NCBI GenBank assembly: GCA_013314865.1
Contig: JABUEV010000044.1
Coordinates: 1-10,810, forward strand
Reading direction: 5' to 3'
Length of the DNA stretch: 10,810 nucleotides
Origin: Bacteroidales bacterium
GTDB taxonomy: Bacteria; Bacteroidota; Bacteroidia; Bacteroidales; VadinHA17
Of the stretch, positions 6,588 to 10,810 are shown piece by piece. Positions within the stretch are counted from its first letter, which is position 1. Each line of letters opens with the position of its first letter. Under the pieces are notes generated by a model. The model saw only the letters and a program-made list of their open reading frames with translations. It was not told where the DNA came from and did no database searches. Position numbers and translations under genes: made by a program.

Positions 6588-6984
6588 AAAGGATATTTTA
6601 AAGCAGTATCTTAACAGGGAAACTTTTGAAAAGGCGCCTGAAGGTTTTGCGATGAAGACCATGGCAAGAGTAAGGCTGGAGGCCGGCCATGCAAGACCGG
6701 CAAGACCGTTCCGACTCTCAATCCCTTTTATTTCGCTGATGGCAACAGCTATCTTTGTTTTGATAATTACTCTTATGCCCGAGACACAAAACAGCTATAG
6801 GGAAATTCCTTTCATTAACTTCATTCAGGATATAAAACTGTCATTGCCTGATTTAAGATTTAAAATCGGCCCGTTGCCCAAGGTGGATCTACCGGAATGG
6901 TCACTCTGTTTTTTTGGAGCAATTCTTCTGCTCGGGATACTGGATATTGTATTATCAGGAATTTTCGGCCAAAAACGTCCTTAA
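6565..6984 (+). CDS. Probable transmembrane anti-sigma factor
   Basis: A 139-residue protein with a cytoplasmic-type N-terminal section (1-50) containing helical, charged sequence with an APEGFAMKTMARV stretch, then two predicted membrane helices (about 52-71 and 112-133) joined by a loop of some 40 residues. Similar small proteins follow ECF sigma genes in Bacteroidota and are thought to hold the sigma factor at the membrane. The HxxxCxxC motif of zinc-binding anti-sigma factors is absent, so this rests mostly on position and topology. It starts at the ATG at 6565, overlapping the sigma gene by 23 bp. An in-frame TTG at 6532 would add 11 residues translated from the sigma gene's tail and is less likely. 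No clear terminator follows. Confidence 0.7.
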   Translation: MNSQKDFEKDILKQYLNRETFEKAPEGFAMKTMARVRLEAGHARPARPFRLSIPFISLMATAIFVLIITLMPETQNSYREIPFINFIQDIKLSLPDLRFKIGPLPKVDLPEWSLCFFGAILLLGILDIVLSGIFGQKRP

Positions 6985-7033
6985 AGCATTACCTGCCAGA
7001 TTAACTGACACAGGCAGAATTCTCATTCATATT

Positions 7034-7060
7034 TGACCAGGGGTCAGTGAAATTGGGGTC
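7034..7060. repeat. Short palindrome plus GGGGTC direct repeat
   Basis: TGACC-AGG-GGTCA (7034-7046) is a perfect 5-bp inverted repeat with a 3-base loop. It overlaps the first of two GGGGTC copies (7040-7045 and 7055-7060) spaced 15 bp apart. It lies in the 92-bp spacer between the convergent anti-sigma and clpS genes, which has no recognisable terminator. The GC-rich palindrome stands out from its AT-rich surroundings and resembles short extragenic palindromic elements, though one copy cannot prove that. Confidence 0.3.
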
Positions 7061-7076
7061 TGCGGGAGGATAGTTA

Positions 7077-7346
7077 TCAGAATACCTTAGAGTTAAGGCC
7101 TTTTGCATTTAGTGATTTTGACATCACCTGCATTAATTCCCTGCTGCCGGTTTTTATTTCACAGCTCCCTTTCAGGTGAACAATAAGGGCACACTGTTCA
7201 GCCTGAACCTCATCATGGCCGCATACTTCAACCAGCGATTTGATTACGTGGCTGAAGGTGTTTACTTCATCGTTGAAAAGTATCAGAGAGCTTTTTTCTT
7301 CGCCGCCTCTGGTTTTGTCTCCCTTTTTTAATGTTCTTTCTTTCAT
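7077..7346 (-). CDS. clpS: ClpS, adaptor protein for the Clp protease
   Basis: An 89-residue cytoplasmic adaptor that recognises N-degron substrates with bulky hydrophobic N-termini and delivers them to the Clp unfoldase/protease. After a charged flexible N-terminal extension (1-19) the ClpS core begins with LILFNDEVNTFSHVI (21-35), equivalent to the E. coli VNDD segment that contacts the substrate N-terminus. It continues with ALIVHLKGSCEIKTG, which contains the conserved His (residue 57) lining the pocket. The C-terminal part (about 68-89) matches the closing helix and strand. Length is normal. Its ATG overlaps the stop of the upstream SPOR/TPR gene as ATGA, so translation is probably coupled. 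No clpA-like gene is nearby. Confidence 0.93.
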   Translation of the reverse strand: MKERTLKKGDKTRGGEEKSSLILFNDEVNTFSHVIKSLVEVCGHDEVQAEQCALIVHLKGSCEIKTGSRELMQVMSKSLNAKGLNSKVF

Positions 7347-8956
7347 TCCGGTTTTTCGAATAATTTCAGTGCTGAATCCACAGTAATTTCTTTACTGCCG
7401 ATCCAGGCCGTCACCCTGGCATTTTTGTATCCGTTTCTGACCAGAAGGCCGGCATAGTCTGATGCATCCTCAAAGGTAATGAATTTTCCAATCAGATAAG
7501 CAAATTTATCATCATCAGTTTTAAAAATTTCAACTCCCCTGGTGCCTGCGATTTTTCTGTAATTTTCAAACACGTCGTCTTTTACGGGTTTTTGCATCCT
7601 TTCAATTTCAACCCTGAACAAAAGTGACGGAAGTGTTTCAGGTTCAGAGGATTTTGCGGCAGATGAAGCAGCTTCAAAAGGGATCATTCCCCACTCTTTT
7701 TCGAGTATGTTTGCCCTTTCCAGAGAAATCTGCTTTCCGTCATAAACTGCAGTAAGGAATGCATCCCTGAATCCAAGCTGTTTAACTCCGAGAAGTGCTT
7801 TACTGGCTTCTGCAGATCTTCGGAACATTCCTGCATAATATCTTATCATTCCTTTTTCAGGTATGCTGTAACCGTATATCGGCCTGATCCCCTTAAAATG
7901 TTCAGGCGTTACCGGTTTTGTATATACTGCCATCTGAATCCTGTATATCAGGCCTGACGGCAGCGAAGCGTCCATCGGGATCTCCTTCTCAGGAATGGGT
8001 TTGCCCTGGGGTAATATTTCAAAAATTGAATAAATCCCATCCCTTCTTATTTCAGCAGTATTAGCCGGTTTGATTTCACCTGCATTTCCGACTGCCCCGC
8101 TTTTGCTACTGTTATCTGTCTGCTGGTTTCCGGTTCCGGCCTGTGGTTTTTCACCATTCAGCTTTTCATTTGCCAGTTTCTGATACTGAGCCGCGTCATT
8201 TTCCATTTCCTTCAGCTTTGTACGGGCTTCAGGTCTCTGCTCGGGAGGAAGCTTTTCAATATTTTTCTTATATGCTGCAGCAAGATTATTAACAGAATCA
8301 GCTTTAACCTGATACCTGATCCCCTCCTCGAGCTTTTTGTCGTAATCTGAAGGAAGCGGTTCTTTAGCCTGCCCGTTATTCTTTGGAACAACAACTGTTT
8401 CTTCTTTTGGTTTCTGAACTGTTTCAGGTATTTCAGCTTTAATCGTTTCACCTGCGCTTTTTTCAGAAGCAAGTAATTCCGGCTCAGCTATCTGTCCTTC
8501 CCTTTTCTTGCATTGAGCTAAGTATGCATCAGTGTTGTATTCCCTCGATTTCTTCTTCCCTGCCCTGTTAGCGAAAAGATTAAAATATTTTATCGCTTCA
8601 CTGAATTTACCCGACATCTGCAGTGCTCTTCCAAGGTAGAATAAGCCGTCAACCGGAACCGGTTTTACATAGGCATCATCCTCAACAGCCTCCCTCAAAA
8701 GTACTGAGGCCTTTACAGGATCTCTCTCCATTTTAACCAGGCATAATCCTGAATAATACTTATATACAGGGTCCCTTGGATATGCCTTCAGCAGACTTGT
8801 AAACTCACTCAGTGCCTTTTCATAATCCCCTGCTGACAGTGCATTATATGCAGCCTGCCTCGAGTAGCCCGGTGATATCTCCTGCCCTTCCAGTGGCGAT
8901 CCGCTTAAAATTGCGGATAGTATTAAAAATATTGTAAATGCTTTCCAGTATCTCAC
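7343..8956 (-). CDS. Exported TPR protein with two SPOR-like repeats
   Basis: A 537-residue protein with a Sec signal peptide (about residues 1-24, WKAF then a hydrophobic run ending LEGQ), so it is probably periplasmic. Residues 32-150 form TPR-like helical pairs (for example NALSAGDYEKALSEF and YLGRALQMSGKFSEAIKYF). A charged, low-complexity and partly coiled-coil linker follows (about 155-330). The C-terminus has two similar SPOR-like units, 335-418 (YRIQMAVYTKP onward) and 445-533 (FRVEIERMQKP onward). SPOR domains bind denuded peptidoglycan glycans, so a cell-envelope or division-site role is plausible but inferred. The start is GTG at 8954-8956: upstream the frame hits a stop before any ATG, and the next internal Met (residue 76) would remove the signal peptide. 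It overlaps clpS by 4 bp and is divergent from bcp. Confidence 0.82.
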   Translation of the reverse strand: MRYWKAFTIFLILSAILSGSPLEGQEISPGYSRQAAYNALSAGDYEKALSEFTSLLKAYPRDPVYKYYSGLCLVKMERDPVKASVLLREAVEDDAYVKPVPVDGLFYLGRALQMSGKFSEAIKYFNLFANRAGKKKSREYNTDAYLAQCKKREGQIAEPELLASEKSAGETIKAEIPETVQKPKEETVVVPKNNGQAKEPLPSDYDKKLEEGIRYQVKADSVNNLAAAYKKNIEKLPPEQRPEARTKLKEMENDAAQYQKLANEKLNGEKPQAGTGNQQTDNSSKSGAVGNAGEIKPANTAEIRRDGIYSIFEILPQGKPIPEKEIPMDASLPSGLIYRIQMAVYTKPVTPEHFKGIRPIYGYSIPEKGMIRYYAGMFRRSAEASKALLGVKQLGFRDAFLTAVYDGKQISLERANILEKEWGMIPFEAASSAAKSSEPETLPSLLFRVEIERMQKPVKDDVFENYRKIAGTRGVEIFKTDDDKFAYLIGKFITFEDASDYAGLLVRNGYKNARVTAWIGSKEITVDSALKLFEKPE

Positions 8957-9086
8957 AGAAATAAAATTAATTTAATTTTTATATTACTAATAATGAATAT
9001 CTTACAAAATTTAAACAAGAAAATCCCCTTTATTCGCTGTTAATAACAATTGGCTCTGTTATATTACAAAAACAATTCAAACTTCG

Positions 9087-9095
9087 TAAATTTAC
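9087..9095 (+). promoter_or_regulatory. Candidate -7 box for bcp-recA
   Basis: TAAATTTAC resembles the Bacteroidota -7 consensus TAnnTTTG with A at the last position and ends 24 bases before the bcp ATG, the same distance as the candidate box before the M64 gene. The 163-bp spacer (8957-9119) is highly AT-rich and must also hold the promoter of the divergent SPOR/TPR gene, which I could not place. No LexA-like palindrome was recognised. Confidence 0.3.
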
Positions 9096-9119
9096 CCGTA
9101 TTATCAAAATTATACAACT

Positions 9120-9581
9120 ATGGCAAAGCTTAAGGAAGGAATGAAGGCGCCCCGGTTTTCCGGAACTGACCAGGATGGGAAAACAGTTACTCTTGATGAT
9201 TTCAGGGAGAAGAAGCTGGTTCTTTATTTTTATCCTAAGGACAATACTTCAGGATGTACTGCAGAGGCATGCAATCTTCGTGACAACTATGAAGATTTCC
9301 TGAAAAAAGGATTTGCAGTAGTGGGTGTCAGTATGGACAGCGAAAAATCTCATAAAAATTTTGCCGGGAAATACTCCCTCCCTTTCCCTTTGATAGCCGA
9401 CACTTCAAGGAAGATAATTGAAGACTATGGTGTATGGCAGGAGAAAAAGATGTATGGGAAAAGCTACATGGGAATTGCGCGCACTACTTTCATAATCAAT
9501 GAAGAGGGTGTGATTGAGAAGATTATTTCCAAAGTTGACACAAACAACCACACAAACCAGATATTTGAACTTTATAAATAA
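9120..9581 (+). CDS. bcp: Thioredoxin-dependent thiol peroxidase (Bcp/PrxQ)
   Basis: A 153-residue peroxiredoxin of the Bcp/PrxQ group, which reduces hydrogen peroxide and organic hydroperoxides using thioredoxin. The active site PKDNTSGCTAEACNLRD (39-55) holds the peroxidatic Cys46 and, five residues later, Cys51, the resolving cysteine of the atypical two-Cys PrxQ type. Thr43 fits the PxxxTxxC motif. The N-terminal GMKAPRFSGTDQDGK and the ARTTFIINEEG strand (120-130) are also typical. Length equals the family norm and there is no signal peptide, so it is cytoplasmic. It is followed by recA after 15 bp with no terminator, suggesting one transcript that combines peroxide defence and DNA repair. 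Confidence 0.95.
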   Translation: MAKLKEGMKAPRFSGTDQDGKTVTLDDFREKKLVLYFYPKDNTSGCTAEACNLRDNYEDFLKKGFAVVGVSMDSEKSHKNFAGKYSLPFPLIADTSRKIIEDYGVWQEKKMYGKSYMGIARTTFIINEEGVIEKIISKVDTNNHTNQIFELYK

Positions 9582-9596
9582 TTTTAAATCTGCTAT

Positions 9597-10607
9597 ATGA
9601 GCACTGAGAGAAAAGAAATCAACAAGGAGAAGCTTAAAGCTCTTGAAGTTACGATCGGGAAGATTGAGAAGGATTTTGGCAAGGGTGCAATAATGAAGCT
9701 GGGAGACCAGGCTATAGAAAATATCCAGGTAATTTCAACCGGTTCGATAGGCCTTGATGCTGCCCTGGGCATCGGCGGCTTTCCCCGTGGCAGAGTGATT
9801 GAAATTTACGGTCCGGAGGCTTCCGGTAAAACAACCCTGGCAATTCATGCAATTGCAGAAGCGCAAAAGAACGGAGGTATCGCTGCAATTATTGACGCCG
9901 AGCATACTTTCGACAGAAATTATGCTGAAAAACTTGGGGTTGATGTACAGAACCTCCTTATTTCACAACCCGACAACGGGGAGCAGGCGCTTGAGATTGC
10001 AGATAACCTCATACGTTCCGGAGCCATCGATATAATAGTGATTGATTCCGTGGCTGCCCTTACACCCAAAGCTGAAATCGAAGGTGAAATGGGGGATTCC
10101 AAAATGGGACTGCAGGCCAGGCTTATGTCGCAGGCACTCAGGAAACTGACAGCAAATATCAGCAAGACAAACACTTCCTGCATCTTCATTAACCAGCTGA
10201 GGGATAAAATAGGGGTAATGTTCGGGAATCCGGAAACAACTACAGGCGGTAATGCCCTTAAATTCTATGCTTCTGTAAGGGTCGACATACGAAAAACAAA
10301 CCAGATTAAGGAGGGAGAAGAAATCATAGGAAGCCGCACTCGTGTAAAAATTGTAAAAAACAAACTCGCACCTCCGTTTAAAAAAGCTGATTTTGATATT
10401 CTCTATGGTGAGGGGATTTCACAGCTGGGTGAAATCGTGGATCTCGGAGTGGAATTTGACATCATTAAGAAAAGCGGATCCTGGTTTAGCTATGGTGATA
10501 CAAAACTTGGCCAGGGAAGGGATGCTGTAAAGCAGATAATCAAGGACAACCCTGAGCTTTACGAGGAATTGAAAGCCAAAATAACTGAAGCTCTCAAAAA
10601 ACAGTAG
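9597..10607 (+). CDS. recA: RecA recombinase
   Basis: The 336-residue RecA protein coats single-stranded DNA, drives ATP-dependent strand exchange and acts as co-protease in the SOS response. The Walker A motif GPEASGKT is at 72-79, with Ala where many RecA proteins have Ser. The DAEH segment at 100-103 contains the catalytic Glu102. Walker B (IIVID) is at 146-150. The DNA-binding L2 loop region [20 protein letters not shown] is essentially the same as in E. coli. The C-terminal domain is complete but short, ending in KKQ rather than the long acidic tail of E. coli (353 residues). No intein or frame break is present. The start is the ATG at 9597, 15 bp after bcp. It likely shares bcp's promoter; no internal SOS box was recognised. 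Confidence 0.98.
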   Translation: MSTERKEINKEKLKALEVTIGKIEKDFGKGAIMKLGDQAIENIQVISTGSIGLDAALGIGGFPRGRVIEIYGPEASGKTTLAIHAIAEAQKNGGIAAIIDAEHTFDRNYAEKLGVDVQNLLISQPDNGEQALEIADNLIRSGAIDIIVIDSVAALTPKAEIEGEMGDSKMGLQARLMSQALRKLTANISKTNTSCIFINQLRDKIGVMFGNPETTTGGNALKFYASVRVDIRKTNQIKEGEEIIGSRTRVKIVKNKLAPPFKKADFDILYGEGISQLGEIVDLGVEFDIIKKSGSWFSYGDTKLGQGRDAVKQIIKDNPELYEELKAKITEALKKQ

Positions 10608-10642
10608 GTTTCTGAACTAATGTCTTTTTTATAACTATTGCA

Positions 10643-10810
10643 ATGAAAAGGTCACATTTTTTTATGATGATCCTTGCGGTCATTCTTTTTGCATCATGCA
10701 GACAAAAAACTCAGATTGCTGAAGAAAAACCTGCTATCCCCCAACCGGTCCTTACTGAAGAGGAAAAGGCCGGTAAAGTGCTCACTCCGGAAATATTATG
10801 GAAATTCGGA
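10643..10810 (+). CDS. Lipoprotein, N-terminus, probable S9 family peptidase (cut by window end)
   Basis: The first 56 codons of a gene that continues beyond the window. The N-terminus is a lipoprotein signal: MKRSHFF, a hydrophobic core, then FASC with the lipidated Cys at residue 19. A charged, proline-containing linker (20-46) leads to LTPEILWKFG (47-56). This phrase closely resembles the start of the mature region in Bacteroidota S9 (prolyl oligopeptidase/acylaminoacyl peptidase) proteins, where a beta-propeller follows. The catalytic domain lies outside, so the family call is an inference from ten residues. It begins 35 bp after recA with no recognisable terminator between, so read-through from bcp-recA is possible. 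Confidence 0.7.
   Translation, partial: MKRSHFFMMILAVILFASCRQKTQIAEEKPAIPQPVLTEEEKAGKVLTPEILWKFG

Noticed and set aside
6993-7017. CTGCC/GGCAG inverted repeat after the anti-sigma gene as a terminator
   Set aside because: The stem is only 5 bp with a 15-base loop and no T tract follows.
1-10810. CRISPR arrays, tRNA genes, insertion sequences, toxin-antitoxin or defence genes
   Set aside because: No regularly spaced repeats, no tRNA-like cloverleaf, no transposase or nuclease motifs; nearly all of the window is explained by recognisable chromosomal genes.

Overview
The window reads as an ordinary chromosomal segment from a member of the Bacteroidota, probably a Bacteroidales-like lineage. 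The evidence is a FatA/B-type acyl-ACP thioesterase, a GWxTD-domain lipoprotein, a DUF6249-like membrane protein divergent from an ECF sigma factor, and bcp next to recA. Starts generally lack strong Shine-Dalgarno sequences, and upstream regions are AT-rich with -7-like boxes close to the Bacteroidota consensus TAnnTTTG. Coding density is high. I see no tRNA or rRNA, no CRISPR array, no transposase and no phage gene.

Region 1 (1-2769, + strand) is a tight cluster: the 3' part of an acyl-ACP thioesterase, a GWxTD lipoprotein, and an RlmB/TrmH-family 2'-O-ribose methyltransferase. Gaps are 14 and 7 bp. The methyltransferase runs tail-to-tail into a long transaldolase-family gene (2759-3976, - strand), and the two coding ends overlap by 11 bp. 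A 211-bp divergent spacer with inverted repeats separates the transaldolase from a secreted M64 (IgA-peptidase family) metallopeptidase (4188-5462, + strand).

Region 2 (5463-6984) begins with a strong bidirectional terminator. It is followed by a small three-helix membrane protein (- strand), then a divergent promoter region carrying a 13-bp imperfect inverted repeat, then an ECF sigma factor overlapping a two-helix membrane protein that is its likely anti-sigma factor. This is the most regulation-rich part of the window.

Region 3 (7077-8956, - strand) is an exported TPR protein with two SPOR-like repeats, translationally coupled through an ATGA overlap to the ClpS adaptor. Region 4 (9120-10810, + strand) is bcp (thiol peroxidase) and recA 15 bp apart, then the start of a lipoprotein that looks like an S9 prolyl-oligopeptidase-family peptidase, cut by the window end.

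I found no convincing new multi-gene system. The items most worth a second look are the sigma/membrane-protein module with its palindromic intergenic site, the extended transaldolase, the double-SPOR TPR protein coupled to clpS, and the mixed thioesterase/GWxTD/RlmB operon.
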